Source: Gnetum montanum
Taxonomy: Eukaryota > Streptophyta > Gnetopsida > Gnetales > Gnetaceae
Assembly: GCA_015680685.1 (NCBI GenBank)
Contig: MNCI01020695.1
Coordinates: 175,131-239,130 of the forward strand
Direction: 5' to 3'
Length of the DNA: 64,000 nt
Shown here: piece by piece, positions 21,225-31,412 of the stretch
Layout: each line of letters begins with the position of its first letter
How positions within the stretch are numbered: position 1 is the first letter of the stretch
Translations under genes and position numbers: made by a program
The notes under the pieces: generated by a model
Database searches by the model: none
Told to the model about the DNA's origin: nothing
The model's input: the letters and a program-made list of their open reading frames with translations, nothing else

Positions 21225-21915
21225 ACAGAAGAAGCATTTGAGTTTCAGTTTCGCAAACAACCCATTCAAAAAATGAATTTTTTAAATGATTTCCATAGAA
21301 ACATCTGGAATAAAGATGATAAGAAACAGTAGAGACAGCAGTATTTTGTAACACATTAGAAACAGGCATAAAAATTATTCAAGTGAAATGATTTTTTGTT
21401 CCTGGATGTATTGTCAGGGATGGTGAAATGACCAAGGAAGACAGCCGACCACTAATAATGAGCCAGTATAGATTGCATCCAGAAACTAAAAGAAATAAAA
21501 CACTCAACCCAATGCATGTGATGTCCATGTAATTTGCATTTACTGAAAGAAGCAAAGAAATAAACAAAACTAGACAGGAAACAAAATAATTCTTCTAATT
21601 TCTCAAATAGTTTGTTTCAAAATACCGTGTTTCAAAATTTAATGACATTATGTTTTTACACATAAAAAATGAAAAGAAACTGCATTTGCCATTCATAGAA
21701 CATTACGCTTGCAATCACAGAGACCAAGTAAACATAATCTTGTTCAGGGCATTCGATGGACACTTTTCCCATTTTTGCATATTCTGACTAAACAACATGT
21801 GTATAATCTACTTCAAAAATAGAAACTCATCCAGAACCATCCAATACAAATAATATTTGCAAACTTTCAGACATACATGTTTCCTATTTGATAGGATCAG
21901 CTTGAAAGCTGCAAA

Positions 21916-23314
21916 CTAGAAACCTCCACGAAGAGCCAGGACCAGATGAAGAACAGAGCCACCCTCAATGTTGTAGTCACGAGCTGTCTTGTCATCATTC
22001 ATCTGCTTTCCAGCATAAATCAGCCTGCCCACCAAGATAAATCGATCCCTTTGTAAGACTTAACAAGACATACACATAAATACTTGCCTATAACAGATGC
22101 TAATGCATTCTGACAAAACTCTGTTTTAAAAAATTGCAAATGTATAGAAAAACAATGCAAAAAGTTAGCCTGACTCACATCTGTATATTTCTCTCATCAT
22201 TTTCCAATTACATTGTCAAATGATCAACACCATATCCTGAAGACGGTATATTCTTGTTCCACTTTGATGTGATTAAAATATTTTAAAGGTAATCTAAAGC
22301 AATCTTCCTCATGATGTACCAATGCTTCAGCAAATTGTTCACCATTCCACCAATAGCAAAGTTTTATATGTGGAGAAGAATTTTTTGAAGATGCAGGGGA
22401 AAAAAGCATTTATAAAAATTTTAGCTTTCAAAATGATTTAAATATTTCCAAAAAAAAGTTGAAATGCATAAATCAGTTGCAATTACTACTTCTCAATTCA
22501 AAGTGCAGAAACATATATTCAATTCAACAACCCAGGCATAACTTACGCTAAGACTATTAAATTATTCAAAATTCTAATAATAGCAAAGTTCACAACAAAA
22601 GTTAACATGGTCCTGCACTGTCTTTATATGAGGAGAAAAACTTTTTTGAAGGCGTAGAACCCCAGAACAAAACAAAACAAACAGCTTTTATAAAAATTTG
22701 AGCTTTCAAAAGCATTTGAATACATCTATAAAGAGGGAAAAAGGAAAAGTTTCAAATGCAGGAATTGATTAAAATTACCACTTCACAATTCAAAATGCAG
22801 AAAGATATCCAGATAACCCTGGCATAACTTCAGGTTATGTCTAAAACAAGGGCATTAAGTGTACAAATATAAACACGTCAAATCTAAGTACACTGATTTT
22901 CAGGTCAGTGTTAAAGTGAGGCTATTATTTCCACTGAATTGTTTATATTTTAATAAGATACATGTTGAATTTATCTATTACAATACTGTTTGAACCAACG
23001 CACACGAAATTTAAAAAGGATTAAAAGAAAAATAAAAAACCTAACCTTTGTTGGATAGGAGGAATCCCTTCTTTTTCTTCAACTAGTTAATTCTCTCAAT
23101 GCTGTCTGTTGGCTCTATACCCATCTCAATTTCTTTGCCCGTTAAGGTTTGGACCTTGATCATGGTGCCTCCCCTCAACCTCAGCACCAACTGAAGAGTA
23201 GACTCCTTCTGAATGTTTCCCGGCATCCTCAAGCTGTTTCCCTGCAAATATCAGCCTCTGTTGATCCGGTGGAATCCCCTCCTTATCCGGAATAAAAACA
23301 GAGACGAAAATCAT
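21916..23314 (-). pseudogene. Ubiquitin-RUB (NEDD8) fusion gene, broken
   Basis: Plants encode RUB/NEDD8 fused behind ubiquitin, and the fusion is cleaved after GG. Exon 1 (23314-23046, -) reads [20 protein letters not shown] (ubiquitin), then, after a net small deletion, [17 protein letters not shown] in another frame. RUB follows ([13 protein letters not shown]...EPTDSIERI). A 4-base deletion then creates an immediate TAG, and the frame recovers as VEEKEGIPPIQQR. The exon ends at AG/GTTAGG. The intron is 23045-22025. Exon 2 (22024-21916) completes [25 protein letters not shown]. Ubiquitin residues from about 5 to 29 are absent; MIFV upstream may be the old start fused to Ile30 by deletion. 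The intron is retained, so this is not a retrocopy. It cannot make either protein. Confidence 0.85.
22025..23045 (-). other. Intron of the ubiquitin-RUB remnant
   Basis: 1,021 bp with GT (CAACAAAG/GTTAGG) and AG (GGTGGGCAG/GCTGAT) ends. It splits RUB within the codon for the Arg of QQRL. No other feature inside. Confidence 0.8.
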
Positions 23315-23620
23315 TGGTTTGGTGTCTTTTATTTTCTAAAGTTTAGGCAATTTTTTCGGTTGCATAATCATATCACATATGCAGTCAAAATCAAGATTGG
23401 ACGTTGGTTATCGAATTGGGCAATAGTGACATTCTGACCCACAGACTAAGAAAAAAGCAAACCGATAGAGACGGTGGGAAAAACCATGGAAGCTCTCCGT
23501 ACAGACATTACAACTTTATAGCTTTCCTAATTTGGAGCTTTCTCACATTTCACCTTTATATTTGAATATTATCCATGCATGCGTATTGGTTGATGTCGTG
23601 TTTAAAAAGTCAGAAATTAA

Positions 23621-23915
23621 GGATCACCATAAATGGAAAATTGGGAAGACTTATATTTAAGAGTCCTAAAAATCATACATAAAATTATTGATTTCTTTGT
23701 AAAAATAAAATTTGTTATAAAAGTCGCACTGATTCAAATTGGGTTGCAGAAATTCTAATCGAGTTGAGATGTTTCAAGGAGCATCATAAATGGAAAATTA
23801 GAACCACTCATATTTAAGTCCTAAAAATCATACGTAAAATTACTGATTTCTTCCTCAAAATAAAATTTGTTATAAAAATCACACTGACTCAAGTTGAGTG
23901 GCAGAAATTCTAATC
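23621..23915. repeat. Diverged tandem duplication, period about 158 bp
   Basis: Units 23621-23760 and 23779-23915 share ATAAATGGAAAATT, CCTAAAAATCATAC, AAAATAAAATTTGTTATAAA and GCAGAAATTCTAATC in the same order. Confidence 0.8.
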
Positions 23916-24012
23916 TGACAACTGATCATTGAACCAGCGACCCATCACCAAATTAAAAAAACTTTGATCAGTGTTCCTGACGATCATCTCAACAGCAACG
24001 CGGTTACCGGTT

Positions 24013-24117
24013 GTGTATTACTTTGTACCGCTGGTCATTTTCACGTTTACGTTGCAATACTACTCACGTTGTATTGCTTTATATAGCTAGACATTTTCAC
24101 GTTTATGTTAAAATACA
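24013..24117. repeat. Diverged tandem duplication, period about 59 bp
   Basis: Two units with GTATT(A/G)CTTT, CATTTTCACGTTTA and AATAC in the same order. Confidence 0.7.
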
Positions 24118-24690
24118 GCCCCCCGCTACAGAACAGGGCCGTTGTATTGCAAATTTATGCTACTTTATACTTGCCAATACCTGCAACTTGCTTGTATATT
24201 TCCTCTGAAACTATATTGTTGCACCTAATAAAGTTGCAATAGAATTTGTAAGCAATGTAATCCTGTGACTCTAGAGCTATTGGTAAATTCCAGGTCATGT
24301 CTAGACAAGTAACTTCTGTGCGCCAGTTTTTGACCGTGGGAATTGAAGCATCGGATCAGTCTGTCTCCACGTGAGCACATTCATTAATTTTTTAAGATAA
24401 AGGTTAGGTTGAAATATTTGAAAAATACCTACAAAATTGACAATGCTATACATGGTTTGGGTGTTCTTTTAATGACTTTTCTATAGCAGTGATGTGGAAA
24501 CTTATTTTTTCAATAGCTTTTTTGAAATAGTGTTACAACAACCTCTTCTTATAGGCTTGTTATCTTCATTGCAAATGTCCAAACCATGCAGGAGACTATT
24601 CGTGTAGCTTATCTAAAATGGAAATCGCCCCAAGCCTTCCTTTAATGTATAAATTGTACAATTTCTACCACATGAGACTAACTAGCTTAG

Positions 24691-24715
24691 ATATATATAT
24701 ATATATATATATATA
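24691..24715. repeat. (AT)n microsatellite
   Basis: About twelve AT units. Confidence 0.95.
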
Positions 24716-25294
24716 AGTCATATCTCCATAGTTTAGCCAAGAAAATTTAGATTCATACATAACCATTGGATGAGGAACAAAACTAACATTCGAATTTATA
24801 CAAAAGAGAAGAAAATCTTCTATTCAAAGCAACTTGAACCCACACTTGCTTCCTTAATCCATCTCCATCTCATTTCAAGAAAATATAGTATAGAATGTAG
24901 AGAACAAATTCAACCATGAATATAAGGTATGGAATGTAGAGAATGAATTTGGTAAAAGTACTTATGAAGAAATTTAGTCATTTGGTTTTACAATTTATTA
25001 TTTTTATCATAGCATTCACATAGTAAGGGTCACAACCAACGTTACTTCAATGAGATATGAGTGGTCCCATGTGTATAGAATAAAAAGCAACAAAGAAGGC
25101 CTTAGGATCATGGGTATTCAAAAGATTATGAGTGATAAAAATGCCATTATGATTGGTTGAATGATTAAAAAAATGCCATTGGTGATTTACCTCTTAGCCA
25201 AAATCAACAAAGAGGTTAGTGTGACAGTAGTGGAGTAGTTTTATATAGGGACACTTTTGTTTAACAAGTCACATCTACTCTGTCATAGTGAGGA

Positions 25295-26268
25295 TGTTAG
25301 AGTTTGGTTTTACGTCTCTTGGACAACTCTAATTATAAAAGGATTCTTTAGGTTATGAGAAAACTCAACACATGATTCGCTGATTAAACAAACTCATCAT
25401 TTCACATATTTTGTAATTGTATCATTCATATTCTACAGTTACTCTTGGTATTGGACATACTCATTATGAATCTCTTTTTCATAACATTTTCTTCTTCTTC
25501 TTCTTTGCTTCCTCTTCTTTGGCTACATACTTACGATACATACCTTTGCCTATTATGCATAATAGGTTGTCTAGGAATTTTCCTAATTGGTTAGTCTTAC
25601 GTAGGCTAGGCCTTATGGACTCCTTTAGCAATCCACAACTTGGCCTATTGTGGACTACTATCTCATTTGTAGCCTATCCCTTTTCGTAGTCATTCTCTCT
25701 TTACTTTATTAGAACCCTTTGGATGGTCTTCTCTTCCTCTTTAGAAAATTAGACCATATTACAAATAATTCACCTTGGATCTTCTATTCCTATTTAGAAA
25801 ATTGGATCTTTCATTACTTCTTTCATTTCACGATCACTTGATAATCTTTTGGTTTCTTAATTTGTCATTATGAATTCTATTTTTCATAATGACCATTGTG
25901 TTCTATTATTCTTCATATTGTAGACTGTTTCCTTTGTTTTAGACATGTACCTTTCATTCCTTGTGGTTCTTATTTTGATTATCTTCTGTATGACACTACA
26001 TCCAGTATCTTCGCTTATGACTCATCATTGTTTGCACATACTATTTTCTCAATCTTTTATTATTCCTTACTACATCTTCATTTCTTTTTTTATTGTTCCA
26101 TACTTTGTGATTGATGGATGACTACATATGTTCCATGGATAGGGTTGTAATGATTCGTATGATATAAGTTAGATCTTTTCATTACAACTTGTTTATGAGT
26201 GATTATGAACAATCTTAGATTGTTACGAAACTAATGATTGCACATCATGTTACAATCATATTCTAACA
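25295..26268 (-). repeat. Cp3 3' LTR (copia-like)
   Basis: About 974 bp bounded by TGTTAGAG (plus-strand left end) and TTCTAACA (right end), inverted ends typical of copia LTRs. On the minus strand it is directly preceded by GCTTAAAGGAGAG, a good polypurine tract (26269-26281), so it is the 3' LTR of a minus-strand element whose body continues to the right. Confidence 0.6.
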
Positions 26269-26281
26269 CTCTCCTTTAAGC

Positions 26282-26635
26282 ATTAGTTTTGTAACTTTCT
26301 TTATTGTTTCCTACGAAGTCAATGAGTGGTAAAAAATATTTTATGAATCATATAATAGTTCATAGTGACTAGTCACAAAGCATTATGGCTTCATAAGAAC
26401 AGACAGAATTACTCCCCTTCACTCACAAGTTCTTCAAAATAATAAAGAGGGTAGCATAAATTGGGTATAAGAAACCTCTTTTCCTCACTAATCCTCAAAA
26501 GAAAAATTTACATCATGGAGTGCTGATTTGGGGAATGGATAGTGTAGACTCCATCTTAGTAATAAGGGATGACTTAGATACAAGCAAGGGATCTTCAGTT
26601 TCTCATGGAACATCAAAAATAAGATCAAGAATAGG
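26282..26635 (-). pseudogene. Cp3 internal coding remnant, 3' segment
   Basis: Minus-strand reading with few stops (DLIFDVP, ETEDPLLVSKSSLITKMES) up to the polypurine tract. It continues across Gy3 into 35150-35534. Family not recognised. Confidence 0.35.
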
Positions 26636-26640
26636 AATAG
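26636..26640. repeat. Gy3 target-site duplication, left copy
   Basis: AATAG, repeated at 35145-35149. Confidence 0.85.
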
Positions 26641-27412
26641 TGATGAGTCACCATTTTAGTCAGTCGTGATATTGCGTATGCGATATCGCAGCCTGTCTCC
26701 TCATCTATAAATAAGAGGTAAACAGTTCCGATAGGCACTAGTTTAGAGTTAGTTTTGATTTTAGTTTTTGTTTTTCCTCTCAACCAGTGTATGCTCGCAA
26801 TGTGGTGATTGTAATTGTACGGCATCCTTATTCGAGTGTGACGTACGTGGACATGTACATGACCAGAAATAAAGATCGAGATTACTTCATCATTGCAGCA
26901 TTCACTTAGTTTCATTATTTGTTTAATTGTTATTTTTTCTTAGTTAATATCTCTTCACCCTAAACTCCTATTAAACTAGAATGAGTACAACTTGATCATG
27001 AGCATTTAAGTGTGACAACTTGGTAACCCAGTAGCGGACCTAGGATTTGTGCTTGGTAATCCTAGTGGTAGTCATGCATGAGGTCCAAGATGTGTACAGA
27101 TGATTGAGGAATGGATACTCATCGCACTTAGGCTAGCTTAGATTCTCTCTCACCCTTTCTCTCTTAGCTTAGTTAATATTATCTTCCATTGTCTTCAGGA
27201 GTAGCATTAGCATAGAAACACATCATACACCTCACTCTAGACTAAACCATATGTGACAAAGTTAACACTAGTCCATATGGGAAGATAGTGAACTACGACC
27301 TAAGGATGACTATCTAGATATCACAACTAGTTCGTTTACGGAGTTTGACCGGATCATGCATGAAATGCTTGTATTCGTATGGTTGAGTGTAGGGGTACCT
27401 CGCCACTCATCA
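26641..27412 (+). repeat. Gy3 5' LTR
   Basis: Begins TGATGAGTCACC and ends CGCCACTCATCA. U3 has GCGTATGCGATATCGCAG just before CTATAAATAAGAGG (TATA near 26704). A possible polyadenylation-type AATAAAG occurs near 26868. Colinear with 34320-35144. Confidence 0.9.
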
Positions 27413-27432
27413 TCAGCACTATTGCGAGGGAT
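27413..27432 (+). other. Gy3 primer-binding site
   Basis: TCAGCACTATTGCGAGGGAT directly after the LTR, a CpG-decayed form of the tRNA-Asp-type site. Confidence 0.55.
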
Positions 27433-27553
27433 GGTGCTAGTTATCTAGATTAGTTATATCATACAAGGTCGCTGTACAAGAATTAATGATATATCTTTTA
27501 AAAATAAATAATTATAAAAAGTCACATATAAATTCACACACAATTGCACAACC

Positions 27554-29540
27554 ATGACTCTCCTCCAAGACTATAACAATGCCACATCTAGTGGGGAAAT
27601 TCATTGGATAACCAACAAATTATATGACAATGAAGATTGGAGTATGCAACCCGAGGTGGGGATTTCTTATAAACATAAATGAAGGCAACATCATCCCAAT
27701 GCACGAAAGCATAACTTACCCGATGATGATGAACCCTTACTAGCCACTACAAGCCTAACGCAAATACAAGAGGTTGTTTGAATCTTTCGTAGGCATCGTA
27801 AAGAGAGTCATCTACCTAAGCTCGATTTAAACAACTTTCCTAATTTTTCAAGAGGCTACAACTTAGATCCGCAACAACATACAAGCCTTCTATGATGCCT
27901 GTACATGGAACAACATTGATAATGGTTGGAAAAAACTCAAGTTCTTTCCTATGAAACACGTTGGCCAAGAAAAAGTATGGTATAAATAATTAAAACCAAA
28001 TTCAATACAACGCTGGCCAATAATGGTAGAACTCTTTAGCGAAAGATATCAAACCTACACAAGAGTGTCAGCCTTGAGGAAACAAATCCAAGAGTGGAAA
28101 TAAGCACAACATGAACCCTTGGACATGGCCTTAGAAAGATATTATGCCCTATTAAACAACTATCTAGGCCATGAGTTCTCCAAGGAAAGGCTAATGTACC
28201 ATATCATTGATGGGCCACGTGATGAAATAAGAGAGGCCCTAGGGATGTATGCCCAAGATCAACTATATGAACTACGAACCCATCAACTCCAAGAGCTTAT
28301 TAAGCGGGTAGAAAAAGAAGAAGGAGAAATGGCTAAATGGGAGAGTGTTAAAAAACATCAACGGGACCAAAATCTCAACTTAACAAAGGTCCATGATCAT
28401 AAAAAGGAAAAATCAACCTATCACAAGGAGAAAGAACCATCTTTGCCGGTACAACAATCATTAGAGGAAGTCGAGGAAAAGATCAATAAGATGTTGGAAT
28501 GGATGTATAAAAAGTGTGGAGAATATATTGATATTATTGGAGATAAAGTTTTGACAACTCGAGAAGCGGGACAAAATATCATTAGACAATCGGAAAGAAG
28601 GGATGAAGGAAATACGAGCTCAACTGCCAATCATACGTATGAATGCAACATTTGCCTATACGATCATCCCAAGGGCCAGTGCCCAATCCTGTTACATTTA
28701 TATGAGCATTAGGGAAGCACGTTACATCCAGAGTTCATACAGAGATACTAGTTTTGATCATGGTGGCAAAAATCCCAGTCGTGGGGGAAGCCACCCCTAA
28801 ATTAGGGATACCCTTTGTATCATCTGAATCTAAATGCTTGTCTAGTTCAACATCCTGTTTCCCCAACTGGGTCAACATACTCTATCTTACCACATTACCA
28901 TTCTCCTTAATACTATCAGCCCATGTCCTCAACACAACCACCGCCTTGTGCACCTTACACTTTTCCTAATTTTCAACATTCTCATTTTTCCCTCCTTCTA
29001 CATCACCACCAAATTGTTCCTAAGTTGTTTGCACCACAACAACAACTCACGAATGTTACTTGTGCTACTATTGCCAACAACAATGAGAGGCCTTAGCAGC
29101 ATCGAAGGCGTCCCTTCTTTAGAAATGACCCTAGGAAGGGACAACACAATTCCAAGGCCACTGCATCCTCCAACTCAGCACAAGTCCAACCCTGTGGTGC
29201 ACCCTTATCTTCGAATCCAACACCTCATGTTACTTCAACAAGGCCACCAATTAACACTCCAACAACCATACAACCTAATTAATACAGCCATGAAGGGCAA
29301 CATCCTAATCCCTGCATACCATTTAATGGTCTCAATTATCATAGTGGGTCAACTTGTTATCCGGGAACCACATCTCATAAATTGCCCCACTATGCTTACT
29401 ATAATCAAGTGTGTGAAGCCCAATGGGGTATGTATGACCGGGTCCCAATATTTCCAACATGCAAGGATCCTCATCTTTCATTTATTAATCCTTGCCATGC
29501 TCAATTGTTTAGTTATGGGGGATACCCTCCATTCCAATAA
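27554..29540 (+). pseudogene. Gy3 Gag, decayed
   Basis: Gag core (DEPLLATTSL, then FPNF) in broken frames to 28110, then an open 197-codon segment 28119-28712 with LDMALERYYALLNNYLGHEF, YHIIDGPRDEIREALGMYA, an amphipathic Glu/Lys-rich helix region and a Cys/His cluster CNICLYDHPKGQCP near its end. A Pro/Gln/Thr-rich C-terminal region continues in shifted frames, with YNQVCEAQWGMYDR and YGGYPPFQ before a stop near 29540. Same domain order as Gag in Gy4 (GMYAQ-like, QSWGMPPP). No protease follows; non-coding spacer begins at once. Confidence 0.7.
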
Positions 29541-30902
29541 CAAGCAGGATTAATAAATATTTTTCATTTTCTTTAATTTTACAACTTTTTGTTTTCGAGT
29601 TTTTCATTTTTCAATTTCTTGTTTTATCTTTTTGTCTCTTTATTTTTTTGTAAGTAATATCGCATATGAATAAAACACTCATGTGGCTCGTTGGTTGAGG
29701 TGTGTTCTATATTGTCGAGTCTCGAGTGGGCAGTTATTTGGACAGTGAGCCCATTACACCCACTCATCCATTCTACAAATAAGAGGTTCTGTTCGAGGGT
29801 ACAGTGATATTCTTGACATTCTTAAAACTTAAAATTAATTTTGGGTTCATGGTACCTAGAATGAAGAAGGATGGACCAAGAGGGAATGATTAGGATGTGA
29901 CATCAAGGCGACTTGCAGATTCTCTTTGGTGATGTCTGTGGGAGTTATCATGCAACGTGGTTGTACTAAGATCCTTGTAGATCTAATGAAAAATGGGAGT
30001 AAGAGTAAACAAAAGGGCACTCAAAAATCCAATGCTATTCTAAGTGGTCCCCCTAGAAAGACATGCACCCATGCTTGAAGGTTGGTGGCTTCTCTGGATT
30101 TAGTAATCAAGAAAGAAGAAGAAAAGAAAAAGAAGAAAAAAAAAGTGCCACAAAGTAAAAAATCACTCCTCCCTTGAACAAAATGTCAAGTGATCGTACG
30201 CCTTGTTGTTTAGGTACTCTCATAGTCGCTCATCATGAAATAAAACAATGCGGTGTCACTGATCAGAGAAATGGACTTGGTCCTAATCTTGGAATGATGG
30301 GTTAATGACACATTAATCATGCTTTACATGCAGGATTCACTGTGCCCTAGATCAGTTACCTCATGTCCCAATCTCTATGATCCCTTCTATACCCCGTCTC
30401 ATCTCGCTGTTCATGTAATTGTTACTTGTGTCTTGTATAGTGTAGAATTCTTACCTCATTCCAGTGATATTGACATGTGTGTGTTTTGTGGAATCAATGC
30501 AAATTACATTTAACCCTTCTAGTGCCCATGGATACTTTTAAGTGTGGTTACACAAGGGCATTCTAGGTTGGAACCTGCTTTGGGGAGGATCCACTTGTGT
30601 AATCTTTTGTAATTTTCACTTATGACACAACTCACACACACCATTTTTTACCCTCAGCATATTTCCCATGATATTCTTTCCCTACTACTATTCCTATAAA
30701 TTCCAACATTCCTATGTACCATTACATGGCCTTTTTCTCTCACTTACCACTTAAGTCCTTATTACTCAAGTCCACCCACATATCATTATTCATGCCTTCA
30801 AAACTATCTAAATTACCCTAGGACCCTTTAACATGTGCTACATGTCCTTAATTTCCATTTATAATTCCAGAAAAACCTTCAAAATTCAGTATTTTCCCCT
30901 CC
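29541..30902 (+). other. Gy3 spacer between gag and the internal promoter
   Basis: T-rich start (29560-29650), AAG-rich run near 30120, and a conserved box CCTGCTTTGGGGAGGATCC (30577-30595) that occurs, on the other strand, in Gy5 (about 44883) and Gy4 (about 37052). The distance from this box to the extra-ORF ATG is about 815 bp here and 800 bp in Gy5. No gene. Confidence 0.55.
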
Positions 30903-30955
30903 GCATAAACATCGATAGGCCGCGATATCGTGTCACATGAAATTATATATACGTA
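30903..30955 (+). promoter_or_regulatory. Internal U3-like promoter of Gy3
   Basis: CCGCGATATCGTG followed by ATTATATATACG (TATA 30944-30951). The LTR has the same short motif GCGATATCG before its TATA. About 460 bp upstream of the extra-ORF ATG. Similarity is short, so the call rests mainly on order and on the parallel in Gy5. Confidence 0.4.
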
Positions 30956-31379
30956 ACCCCCTCCCCCTCCCACAACACTTAACCCCATTTTCCACAATTC
31001 ACGTGGGGGAGTTTTTTGAATTTTTCTCTACAACTTGCGATTGTGCGACCCTTGCTTTTTTGCCTATATCTCACTTGTTGGAACTCCAATTTTAATTGCG
31101 TCTAAACCTACTTGAACCCAAAGTGTTCATCTTAGTCGTGGGGGAGGGACACATGCTGAATAGAACATAACGTTTTTGAAATTTATCATCACCCAAAGGA
31201 AATTATCAAGGGTAATTAGCTATAACATTAAGAATAATTGTGCTGAAAATAATTTCATCCCTTTAGGTACACCGAAAAACTAAAATTGAAAACCACCTAA
31301 GTAAAATGGACCCACTATTATAATCTTTCGAGAAACATCACACGGAGATAAAATAAATTAATTAAGGTAAGAAACAACC

Positions 31380-31412
31380 TTACTAACGCTTGACCCTATG
31401 TGATTGCAGATG
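31380..31412 (+). other. Splice branch point and acceptor before the Gy3 extra ORF
   Basis: TTACTAAC (31380-31387, a consensus branch point) followed by TGATTGCAG (ends 31409), then ATGGCC. The acceptor abuts the start codon. Gy5 has the same TTGATTGCAG/ATGGC junction and Gy4 has GTGTGCAG/ATGGC. Confidence 0.55.

Larger units (their letters stand above)
20416..21915. other. Intergenic region between GH3 and the ubiquitin-RUB remnant
   Basis: AT-rich, no coding or RNA gene recognised. Contains one 32-bp tandem duplication at 21161-21224. Confidence 0.5.
23315..25294. other. Intergenic region with small tandem repeats
   Basis: No gene recognised. Contains the tandem units listed separately and an (AT)n run at 24691-24715. 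Confidence 0.5.

Noticed and set aside
21916-23314. Intact polyubiquitin gene
   Set aside because: The second unit is RUB, the first unit lacks its N-terminal half, and two further deletions break the frame.
25417-25689. 90-codon plus-strand frame
   Set aside because: Lies inside the Cp3 LTR, opposite to the element, with a low-complexity Phe run.
28948-29553. 201-codon plus-strand frame in Gy3
   Set aside because: The homologous Gag tail (for example YNQVCEAQWGMYDR) is in another frame of the same strand; this one is a shadow.
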